From positions 97,501-161,500 of the forward strand of contig WBZZ01000691.1 of NCBI GenBank assembly GCA_019918135.1: a stretch of 64,000 nt of DNA. Reading direction: 5' to 3'. Both the position numbers and the translations under genes were made by a program. Shown here piece by piece: positions 19,861 to 27,975 of the stretch (the stretch's first letter is position 1; the number at the start of each line of letters is the position of its first letter). Below the pieces are notes generated by a model. It was not told where the DNA came from. It did not search any database and saw nothing but the letters and a program-made list of their open reading frames with translations. The DNA is from Paulinella micropora (Eukaryota; Cercozoa; Imbricatea; Euglyphida; Paulinellidae).

Positions 19861-21318
19861 ATGCCAACTCAACACGGCGGAGAATCAGACTTTTCTAGAA
19901 CCGACTACATCAGTGCTTCTTATCGTTTGAATAAACTAACTCCGCGAGAAGGTGCTGGAGCTATTACTGTTACTACCGCAGGAGGACAAGAAAGCAACTT
20001 TGACCTTATCAGCAGGCCATTTAACTTAGCCCGCTCTGTTTTGAGTTTTACTTATGCCCCACCAGCAATCGCTAACTGTAACAAATGCTATATGGATTGC
20101 TTGGCTCCTATTAGACAAATTCAACTTCAAAACCGTAGCGGTGTTTATCTGTGTGATGTAAATGAAGTTGGCAATTTTACAAAGATTGTTTGGAAGGCAG
20201 AGACTTCTATGAAAGACTTTCTGACACTTGAAAACCACGATAATGGAAGCGGTTCGGGATGTATGCTTCAAAAGTGTAATGATGATAGTAAGATTAATAT
20301 TGACATTACCGAGAGAAAGGCGACTGTTCTTGATGCTAATGTTGATGTCGCCGCACTTCAAGCAGATATGGCCAATATGTTTAAACCTCCTTCAACTAAT
20401 GCCCGCAGACACAATGATTTATTTATTGCTGCAGGAACTGGTGCTCCAAGCGTCGTCAATGTTGCTTACAACGAGCCTAAGTATTTCTCGGCTGGTTCTG
20501 CTACTTCTGCTGAGCCTTCTATCACTGTTAAGATTAATCTTGGTATGCTTTACAATACCATTTTTGCCCTTGATAAGACTATTATGTTTCCAGAGATTTT
20601 GAATATGCGGATTGTGTGGCAACAGACCCCTAAAATTTATTATTACAACGACGACCCCTTATCAACTGGTGGAGGAACTCTTGTTGCCGCCGCTGGTAAT
20701 GTAACTGTTTCTAATCTTAACTTGTTCCTTGCGGTTGAGACTAATCCTGATGTCGTTCAATCAATTCAACAAAAGGTGGCGAGTCCTGAGGGTATGAGTT
20801 TTAATATTGATTATCCTTATGTTTATAAAAATTCCATTGCTCAATCCACTACACAGAACATTATTCTCCGCTTTGATAGGGGACATAGTAAAAGGTTGAA
20901 GAAAATTTATCACACACTCTTTCACAACACCGAAAACAAGAATACTGCTTATGATATCGATAACAGAGCAACTGCTAAGACTACTAGTTTCCACACCACT
21001 CTCGACGGGGCACGACTTCAAGAATTTGAAATATATCCCGCTAGTTTTGAAGATTATATATGCTTGAAACCTAAACTTGAAGGTTCTGTTTTGATGAATT
21101 CAAATGTATATCAATACAACTGGTTCTGGGTTGATACTTGTGATAATACCCGCCCGCTGTGGAGCAAAGACCAAAATGAAGTTAGTGGGCTTGATCTTTC
21201 CAATGAGAGACGATGGGAGTTCATTAGCACTACACAGAATAATGCTCATCAGCACGTAAGTGTAGCAATCACTCAGCGGGAGGTTCAGGTTAAGTCAAAT
21301 ATAATTTCCATTTCATAA
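19861..21318 (+). CDS. Double-jelly-roll major capsid protein
   Basis: 485 residues, frame whole. Features expected for the Polinton/virophage/polinton-like-virus capsid family include an N-terminal ESDFSRTDYISASYRLN, strands such as SGVYLCDVNEVGNF and ILRFDRGHSKRLKKIYHTLF, and a C-terminal YQYNWFWVDTCDN followed by EVSGLDLSNERRWEF. The protein forms trimers that tile the icosahedral capsid. It follows the penton gene and precedes a spike gene. GC content is a little higher than in the AT-rich spacers. At 485 residues it is short for Polintons and closer to the small end of related groups. Classification is from context plus motif character; structure prediction would be decisive. Confidence 0.85.
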   Translation: MPTQHGGESDFSRTDYISASYRLNKLTPREGAGAITVTTAGGQESNFDLISRPFNLARSVLSFTYAPPAIANCNKCYMDCLAPIRQIQLQNRSGVYLCDVNEVGNFTKIVWKAETSMKDFLTLENHDNGSGSGCMLQKCNDDSKINIDITERKATVLDANVDVAALQADMANMFKPPSTNARRHNDLFIAAGTGAPSVVNVAYNEPKYFSAGSATSAEPSITVKINLGMLYNTIFALDKTIMFPEILNMRIVWQQTPKIYYYNDDPLSTGGGTLVAAAGNVTVSNLNLFLAVETNPDVVQSIQQKVASPEGMSFNIDYPYVYKNSIAQSTTQNIILRFDRGHSKRLKKIYHTLFHNTENKNTAYDIDNRATAKTTSFHTTLDGARLQEFEIYPASFEDYICLKPKLEGSVLMNSNVYQYNWFWVDTCDNTRPLWSKDQNEVSGLDLSNERRWEFISTTQNNAHQHVSVAITQREVQVKSNIISIS

Positions 21319-21337
21319 ACTGCCAAAACAAAAAATT

Positions 21338-21361
21338 AAAAAAATTTAGATTAATTTTTTT
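21338..21361 (+). terminator. Hairpin 20 nt after the capsid stop
   Basis: AAAAAAATT and AATTTTTTT arms (9 bp, perfect) enclose a 6-nt loop and are followed by a gene in the same direction. Confidence 0.45.
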
Positions 21362-21408
21362 CATTCAATATAACACATTTGTTTTTGATGTAGTCAAAAA
21401 CAAAAACA

Positions 21409-22657
21409 ATGACTACACACCAACGAAATTTAATCGCACAAAATCCAGACGAAAAGTTTGTAAATCTCAAAGTTGGATATGATAGCAATATTGAAACCAA
21501 TAGTATGAAAACTGCCTTCGGCAAAGCACTAACAAGCCAACTTAACGCCAGTTGTTCAGGAATTTTTTCCATACACCATTAATACACGAATATGGTCATT
21601 AACTCAGACAAATGCGAGTGTTTCTTTTAATAGTAATATGGCGGAATTAAAAATTCAAGCTAACAATACTTCAACTGCTATCCTAACAAGTAAAAGAATA
21701 ATAAAATATCGGACTGGTATGGGAGTTGTCAGTCGCTTCACTGCTATATGGACAACTGATGACACAAAAGCCTATTATTCGTGTGTAGGAATTGGCGAAA
21801 GTGATTTTTCGAATGGTTTTTATTTTTATAAAACTAATGTTGGAATTAGTATTCTACAAGCCAAAGGAGTAACAACAACTTATATTCAACAAGCAAACTG
21901 GGATGACCCGTGTGATGGAACAAAAGATATGCCTTTTATTGATTGGAGAAAAGGAAATGTATTTGAAATTCAATTTCAATATTTAGGCTTTGGTGCTATA
22001 AGGTTTTCTATTGAAAATCCTACGACAGGAGAATTTCAATTAGTCCATACTATTAAGTATGCGAATGCCAACACAGGTGTAAGTCTAAGAAACACTACTT
22101 TACCATTTACCACACTAATGAGGAATGATGCTGCTATCGGAATTCAAACTCTTAAAACAGCAAGTGTTGGATTATTTATTGAAGGAAGTAATACAATAAA
22201 CACAAGTATAACAAATGAAGTGGAAGGAAGTAAAGCAACCAACACAACTGAAAGCCCTATTATTAGTATCAGGAATAAAGCAACATTTGATGCGGGCGGT
22301 GCTAATTTAACAAATTATTCAAATGTTTATCCCACTTTGATAAGTATTACGAATGAAGATAGTAAGGCGTGTGTAGTAAGAATGGTCTTGAATGGAACAC
22401 TAACTGGAGCAGGTTTTGCAGATGTTGATTCTAAGTATTCAATTGTAGATACTGATACAAAGGCGAGTGTCGTTGCCAACGGAACAACAATTTTTAAACT
22501 TTATGTAAATTCTCAATCAACTCAACAAATAAATCTTAGAAATTATGATATATATCTGTCTCCTAGTGATGTATTGACTTTTACACAGAAATCCGTTGGA
22601 ACTGCCAATAATGGTTCAAATCTTAATGTTATCGCTAACTTCATAGAAGACCAGTGA
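21409..22657 (+). pseudogene. Second virion spike/surface-like protein
   Basis: The region starts MTTHQRNLIAQNPDEKF and holds a long beta-rich open frame from 21638. Two parts are seen: an N-terminal one with SRFTAIWTTDDTKAYYSCVG and GFYFYKTNVGISIL, and a C-terminal one with SPIISIRNKATFDAG, VVRMVLNGTL and DVLTFTQKSVG. From memory, this two-part pattern (RFTA...G.G....F.....G, then SP...RN...F.G) recurs in large eukaryotic DNA viruses and tailed phages as predicted surface proteins; this is unverified. It follows the capsid gene, and its stop TGA begins palindromic module 3. The coding region is interrupted. It is unrelated to the S74 fibre, so the element seems to have had two exposed virion proteins. 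Confidence 0.6.
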
Positions 22658-22779
22658 TATTTGTTTCAGACTACGTCTTCAACAAACATCGTAAACCATT
22701 AAAGTAAAAAATAAAAGCAAAAAAAATTTCATGGAAAACGATGTTTTATGAAACCGCGTAGCGGGTGAATAAAATATCA
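22655..22779. terminator. Paired stem-loop module 3 between convergent genes
   Basis: The first stem-loop (22655-22691) is identical to that of module 1 (TGATATTTGTT, core AGAC/GTCT). The second (22739-22779) matches that of module 2 (CGATGTTTTAT, core CCGC/GCGG, GTA loop) but ends AAAATATCA. The plus-strand spike gene stops at its first TGA (22655-22657), and the minus-strand ExoX-C-like gene stops at the TGA formed by its last bases (22777-22779 read on the minus strand). One module thus supplies stop codons to two converging genes. Confidence 0.8.
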
Positions 22780-23263
22780 AATAATTTTTTTTATGTCATC
22801 AACATTTTGGCACCATGGCTGTTGAACTAACCATTCAAGGTATGGTTTATCAATTTTAGCTACATTTTCAATGTTTTTGTGTGCATATTTTCCATATTGA
22901 AGAACAACATCTTTCTTTAGTATACATCCTTCTTCTGTACACGTAGCATTCGCTATTTCTTCGCCAACATTAGTCTTGATTTCGGTAATTCCAGTCTCTC
23001 TCACAACAAGATCTGTTTCCTTAAATGGTGTGCTTGGTTCCTCCATTATAATTTTTGCTAGTGTAGCATCCAATGGAATAACTACTTTCACATTACATCC
23101 TTCGTCTGTTGCTTTCGCTGTGTCGTCGCGTGGTTTGAATTGTTCATAATAAGAAACAATGTCATGCTTAGTCTATTTAATCGTGGGTTTTTTTAATAGA
23201 AACATCAAGGTTCCATTTTTCAATTTCATTCAAGTAGTCCTGTTTGGTTGACAGGTCAGTCAT
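22777..23263 (-). pseudogene. ExoX-C-terminal-like domain protein 1
   Basis: The C-terminal third has the compact motif LQYGKYAHKNIENVA followed by DKPYLEWLVQQPWC, matching the small domain found after exonuclease X-like nucleases and in phage and giant-virus proteins (f.GkyKGk...va..d..YL.Wl..q.W). The probable start is the ATG at 23263 (MTDLSTKQDYLNEIEKW), with a TATATATA string just upstream. No nuclease active site is visible, so it is a stand-alone accessory domain whose role is unknown; DNA binding or repair is plausible. The coding region is interrupted. It neighbours a paralogue and the DNA polymerase on the same strand. Confidence 0.6.
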
Positions 23264-23296
23264 TGATATATATATAAATTTTAAAAATCTTTTAGC

Positions 23297-23317
23297 AAAA
23301 ATATCAAATATATTTTT
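23297..23317 (-). terminator. Hairpin spanning the second ExoX-C-like stop
   Basis: AAAAATAT and ATATTTTT arms (8 bp) enclose a 5-nt loop that holds most of the minus-strand TGA stop. Read on the minus strand the spacer to the next gene starts TGATATTT and ends ATATCA directly before the ATG, the same frame as the large modules. Confidence 0.4.
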
Positions 23318-23591
23318 TTACTTTACTTTTAATGTCAGTAAATTTCTCAAACCATGGCTGTTTCATAACTCATTCAAGATATGGTTTGTCAATGGTAGCA
23401 ACATCTTGAATCTTCTTACCTTTATATTTACCAAATGGAAAAGTATCCTTTGGCTTTCCTTCTCTACTTTTTTCAATTGACTTAATTTCTTCATCAATTA
23501 TCTGTTGCACATCTTTTACAGAAAAGAATTCCTTCTTCTTCTCAATTGAAAATTTTTCAAATTTTTCGCATAGTCTGGTGAGAGATGACAT
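23304..23591 (-). pseudogene. ExoX-C-terminal-like domain protein 2
   Basis: The protein begins MSSLTRLCEKFEKFS, has a charged helical N-terminal half, then FPFGKYKGKKIQDVATID and KPYLE, the same small domain as the neighbouring gene, and a final segment with QPWF. The GKYKGK core is closer to the family consensus than in the first copy. The two genes are tandem on the minus strand with 40 bp between them and probably arose by duplication. The frame is interrupted. A perfect 24-bp palindrome lies 38 bp upstream of its start. Confidence 0.6.
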
Positions 23592-23628
23592 TGGTGTATA
23601 TAAAATTTTCGTAGAAAATTATTATAAC

Positions 23629-23652
23629 ACACTAGTCTATATAGACTAGTGT
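23629..23652. promoter_or_regulatory. Perfect 24-bp palindrome upstream of ExoX-C-like gene 2
   Basis: The half-site ACACTAGTCTAT is followed directly by its reverse complement ATAGACTAGTGT. A partial third half (TATAGACTGGT) follows at once. Its place between the gene start at 23591 and module 4 suits an operator or a cruciform; no protein is known for it. Confidence 0.5.
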
Positions 23653-23695
23653 TTATATAGACTGGTAAAAAATTTTATGGAAAAAATTAATTAAT

Positions 23696-23819
23696 TGATA
23701 TTTCATTCACAAATCTTCTTTTTTCAAAAGAATGTTCATAAAACATCGTTTTATTCTTTAATGGTGGACGATGTTTGAGAATAAGAGTGCGTAGCACGAA
23801 GTGAAATTCTCAAATATCA
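23696..23819. terminator. Paired stem-loop module 4 (3' end of DNA polymerase)
   Basis: The first stem-loop (23696-23748) starts TGATATTTCAT and ends ATAAAACATCG with a core stem TTCTTTT/AAAAGAA around a TTC loop. The second (23769-23819) starts CGATGTTTGAGAAT and ends ATTCTCAAATATCA with core GTGC/GCAC. Read on the minus strand, its end carries the stop region of the polymerase gene. Confidence 0.7.
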
Positions 23820-26726
23820 AAGCCGTAAGGGATACTATCATTTTCGTTGATAAACTCACGACCGCACCATCTTGTTTTATTAACTACTTTACAACATTCT
23901 TTTGGTGTTGTATGCTAAAGTGTTCAATATGTTGTTGTTTGCTGTTTCTGCTAGTATGTATTTTCTTCATTATAAAGTCTCTGGTATTAGTTAAACTTTC
24001 ACCCTTATCCATTAATTCATAAGCGGTTGGATTTAACGTTTTCAAATCTAAACCTTTTCCTCTAAAGTGGAAATGAGTTTTACCTTTTTCTTCACCTTTC
24101 TTTACATACTCCAACATATATAATTTTGGTGATACCCATATTCCTCTTATTATTTTACAATCTGTTCCAAGGTCATCATCCATTCCGCCGATTGTTTTAT
24201 CTCTAAATCTTTTAATTCATTCAATGTTTCTTACATGATTTTGAATGCTGTCTGTATCAGTATAATAATAATCTCTGTCGGGGTCGTTGTCTGGGTTGGC
24301 TTCGGTCATATACTTATACATAATTCGTCTGCTGTATGCTAGGATAAATGCTCCGTAGTGAGTAGGTTTTGTAATTCTTTCTTCTTTTTCTTGCTCATCT
24401 CTTGGAATACCGCTGATTAACTATAATTCTCCATTTGCATCTTCAAACTTTTCAATATCAGTTATCACATGTTTAGCCTAAATTTTCAAATACTCATGAT
24501 TTTTTGTTATGTATTTACTCACGGTGTTTATTTGTCTCTGAATGATCTTACCGTATAAAGCATTCATAAATAACTTTGCTAATAAATACTGCGGTGTGCC
24601 TTTCTTTGAATTTTGTTTTTTCTTGAATAAGTCCGAAATATATTCTTTAAATACTGGTTCAGCTTCTTCAGTGCAATATCCACGAATGATTTTGACTTCA
24701 TAGCATAGTTCAATCATATCTTCAATATCAACAGATGTAAGCCATTGGTCATTCATATCTCTTAATTCCCATTTTAAGCAACCTTTGTTATCTCTATATG
24801 GAACCCGTGGGTGTAATAGATTTTTTGGAGATTTGTAATCGACATTATATATACCAAGTTTGCATTTCATTTCACCTCCACATTCCTTTATTTCACCAGT
24901 CATAAATAGTTCAAGCATTGCCGTTGGATAAAGTGAGACTACATCAGCATCAATGAGATAATCTACAACCTCATCAAAGTCGATTTCACCATTCACATAT
25001 TTTTGATATTGCTCTGAAATAAATAGTCTTTTGCTTGGATAAGTTCTAGCACCATATACAGCCTTTCTAAAATCTTTTTCTTGTTTTAAATTTGGTAGTT
25101 TAATAACATATTTATTATCTTCTTTTTCCATAAATTCCAAGTTAGAGACGAAGTAGATATATAAGCAGTTAAGTTAGTTTTATGTTCTTCATATATTTGA
25201 TTGTTTAGTTTGTCGTGTAGTTCCTTTAGTCCCATAATATCTTTTTCTAAGTATGTTAAACATTAGTTTTTTGCTTTGTCATCAATCTCTTCCCATCGTT
25301 TCGCCTTGTCATGGTCAAAGTTTCCTTTTAACACATTACATCCAAGTGTTTCAAGGTTCTTTTTTAGACTTCCCTCAGTGTGCTTACATAAATCCCAGAA
25401 TTTTATGTTTTTATATTCTAATGAGATAACAGCACCATTATTCATGAAGGTTGCATTTTTTATTCTTCTTTTGATAAATTCTTTTTGTAAGTAGTAGTGG
25501 TCAAACTTACTTCAGTTAAAAGCATTAACATATAATTTCGCTTTTGGTTTCCTTTTTGATAAATCGTCCGCATATTCAAAAATTATATCAAGTAATTTAG
25601 GAATACATTCATCGCTTGCTACATATTTAAATCCGATATCCGCAATGGTATAGCCTGCTATGTACGGTGTGTGTAATTCGTATTCATTTGTAAAAGTCTC
25701 TAAGTCATAATGAAATACTTCATCTTGATTATTATACTTAGCATCTTCAAATCTAGCAAATAAAAACCTTACATGATTTTCTTTTCCTCTTAATTTAGCC
25801 TTTGCATATGAAACTCTTTTATTATTACAAGTGTGCTTATTAAAATAAGTTGAAAAGCAATCTGGACACTTATTGTTGTTTCTTTTTATGAAACATATAT
25901 AATGTCATTTGAGTAGATAACAAAGCACATCTGCGGTTATTAAAGTGTCTCCAAAGTTTTTGAATGTCTGTTTGCTTGTTGCATCAGTTAATTCGAAATA
26001 CTTACCTTCAATACAATATTTTTTTAAGATTTCAAAGCCGACTGATAAAGGTATCGGAGTATTAGGCTCAAGTTTGAATTCTTGTCTAATATCATTACAT
26101 ACTTTTTTACTGAGTTTTGATTTACCTTTCATCGGTAAATTTAGTATGTTTTTAACGACATGAAAGAAGCAATTATTATCTTTGCTTCTCTGATTAATAT
26201 GTATTCCTTCTGGTGTTTTTTTTTCATCACTTCCTGTATCATTACACCCGCCTCCATCTTCTTGGATAATTTGAATAGTTATATGTTGAATAATTCTTTC
26301 ATATCCATTCGCACTGGCTTCAAGATTTTGTTCGTTGTATAGATATATATCATGAAACAAATCATCTATATCTTTTAATTTAACTGAGTTAAAAGTTTTC
26401 CACTTGTGAAACTTACTATCATCAGCATCTGTTATATACACAAACTTAACATGAAGACTTGCTTCGTTTGTCAGACTTCTATTTTTGGCGTCCTTAACTG
26501 CTCTCATAATTGATATTTCAATCGCATCCATATCATAGAAGTTAATGTCAAGGTCTTTAAAAGGATACTTATATCCATTTATACATTTGTTTTTTATTTG
26601 TCTTAGTTCTACAAGTTTTACCTCACGCTTCTTCGCTTCCCTTGTCTTAGTTTCCCTTAAGTTCGCCCTTGCCTTCACTAATTCTACATTTTCCTTCGTT
26701 GGTCTGGGCGGTAAAGGTGGTGGCAT
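23820..26726 (-). pseudogene. Protein-primed family B DNA polymerase (pPolB)
   Basis: Minus-strand domains in order: an N-terminal region beginning MPPPLPPRPTKENVEL with a KDNNCFFHVVKNI segment of unknown role; a Cys-rich zinc-binding-like stretch; the exonuclease with YDLETF near 25700; SKFDHYYL near 25510; YLEKDIMGL near 25240; palm motif A DADVVSLYPTAML near 24940; LAKLFMNALYGKI near 24565; and motif C YYYTDTDS near 24265. The set is that of protein-primed polymerases of Polintons and adenoviruses, in which a protein-bound nucleotide primes replication from the ends. The span of about 2.9 kb fits the usual size. Several breaks are present and the gene is a fossil. The start is preceded by TATA-like strings. 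Confidence 0.88.
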
Positions 26727-26822
26727 ACTTTTTTATATCAAAGCGGATATAAAAATTATAAATAATAATAATAAATTATCTGTTATATTATATATAATAA
26801 TATCTTATATTTAAATAGAAAT

Positions 26823-27040
26823 TCATTTCAATGCATCCTCCATCCTTTTCAACTTAAGTAATGCTTGCTTTACTTCATCTCTTTTTTTCTTTCTTCTTTC
26901 CGCTATTATTTCTTTGTTTTGATTGTAATACTCCATCGACTTCTGTGTCTTTCTGGGTCTTTTTGAATAAATTCTCTCGCCTTTCTCCGTAAGGCTTCCT
27001 TTTTCTCTTCTGGTGTTTTGTATATCGGTTTTCTACCCAT
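26823..27040 (-). pseudogene. Small basic protein, GRKP-type start
   Basis: The frame starts MGRKPIYKTPEEKKEALRRK and continues as a Lys/Arg/Glu-rich helix. The GRKP start and KTPEEKKEA are seen in short basic proteins of viruses and mobile elements that may bind nucleic acids, but I do not assign a family. It is on the same strand as polymerase and HIRAN genes and seems interrupted. Confidence 0.4.
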
Positions 27041-27116
27041 CTTTGTGTATATATAATAAAAAAATCATCTTTAATATATATTAAATATTGTTTGTTTGTA
27101 TCAAGGGATAGTAATT

Positions 27117-27356
27117 TCAATTCCATAATGTTTTCCTGTCCCTCCTCCCTTTAATCTTTAGAGTTTCTGCTAAATGCTTCCTGATATATCCGAGTTGCTT
27201 TCCGCTTTCTGTTTCAACCTTTATCGCATTTTTATCAAATTTGTTTTCTGGCTGGTGTTGAATAAAAACTTTTTCACCTCGTCCTATGGGTTTAAGATAA
27301 GAAATATTATCTTGTCTCCCATCAAATGAAACACCCACAACTCTGGTCGTCGACAT
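27117..27356 (-). CDS. Stand-alone HIRAN-domain protein
   Basis: 79 residues spanning one domain: VVGVSFDGRQDNISYL, then PIGRGEKVFIQHQPENKFD, then NAIKVETESGKQLGYIRKHL. The pattern (VVGVS, N.FD.NAI.V, LGYI, then A..L) is that of HIRAN, which in host helicases such as HLTF binds 3' DNA ends and stalled forks and which occurs alone in some phages and bacteria. In a Polinton it may sense or protect the linear genome ends or act in repair. It is the last gene before the right edge and the frame is open. The last residues differ from the family, so its end is uncertain. Confidence 0.75.
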   Translation of the reverse strand: MSTTRVVGVSFDGRQDNISYLKPIGRGEKVFIQHQPENKFDKNAIKVETESGKQLGYIRKHLAETLKIKGRRDRKTLWN

Positions 27357-27362
27357 ATTATA

Positions 27363-27420
27363 GAAACTTTTAGAAAAAGTTTCACAAAACCTGTTTGCTC
27401 AAAGATTTTCAAAATCTTTG
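27363..27420. repeat. Two adjacent palindromes at the Polinton right edge
   Basis: GAAACTTTT/AAAAGTTTC (27363-27383) and CAAAGATTTT/AAAATCTTTG (27400-27420) both form perfect stems of 9 and 10 bp. The second resembles the palindrome before the capsid gene. They lie upstream of the HIRAN gene and are the last Polinton-like sequence before the satellite. Confidence 0.5.
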
Positions 27421-27975
27421 TTAGTCCCATATATGTGCAGACTGCGTTGTGCCATGGAGTGCCAAGTAGCGTGTTCGAACAATGCTCATGAATGGAAGCA
27501 TCTTTCGGCCATATACGTTTCCAATTCGTTCGTCAATTTCCCGCCCTTTTGAGTTTCTTTTGTGTTACGAGTTCTTGCAGATGCAACTATTGCTTCCTGT
27601 GTACTACCGTCGTGTCGTGTTACCTGCGTCAGGAACCAAGCACCAACCAAAATGCCCCCCTGCTTTCGTGTGTTCTACTGCATGGTCTTTCTTTTTGCCA
27701 CTCTAGACCCGCATTTGCTCTAGACCCGCATTTGTCGTTCCTTGGATGAGTCCTCCTTTTCTCCGCCGAGAGCATCCTGATTGTGCACACCCGCGCAGTC
27801 AGTAACTACTCCCAACTTGTGAAGCTTCCTTTCTTGATGGTTTGCGATGCGTGTTTCTTTTTCGGGTCGCTGCATTATGGACTACGCTGTTTCCTGTTTT
27901 TCCTTTCTTCTCCGTTTTGTTTTCCTCTCCAGTTCCGCTTTCCTAGTTAGAAGTGAGATCTACGCGACAGAGCCA

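Larger units (their letters stand above)
9254..27420 (+). mobile_element. Polinton/Maverick-type element, copy 1 (decayed)
   Basis: The interval carries a Polinton core: double-jelly-roll major capsid protein, penton-like minor capsid protein, packaging ATPase, adenain-like cysteine protease and protein-primed family B DNA polymerase. It also carries a fibre, a spike and accessory genes. Virion genes lie on the plus strand and replication genes on the minus strand, meeting near 22.7 kb. No integrase is seen on this copy, and no terminal inverted repeats could be recognised, so both ends are approximate. It carries a dozen or more breaks spread over fibre, ATPase, protease, polymerase and others, while the capsid and penton frames look whole. 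The part shared with copy 2 is about nine-tenths identical by eye, so the two are related but not from a very recent duplication. Confidence 0.92.

Noticed and set aside
23244-23480. Plus-strand open frame across the ExoX-C-like genes
   Set aside because: It is the shadow of the minus-strand genes, which carry the recognisable GKYKGK domain.
9254-27420. Stop-codon reassignment to explain interrupted Polinton genes
   Set aside because: The interruptions use all three stop types, and shifts of frame occur too. Ordinary decay explains them better.
9120-27480. Terminal inverted repeats of Polinton copy 1
   Set aside because: I compared both edges by eye and found no matching inverted sequence; the ends may be truncated.
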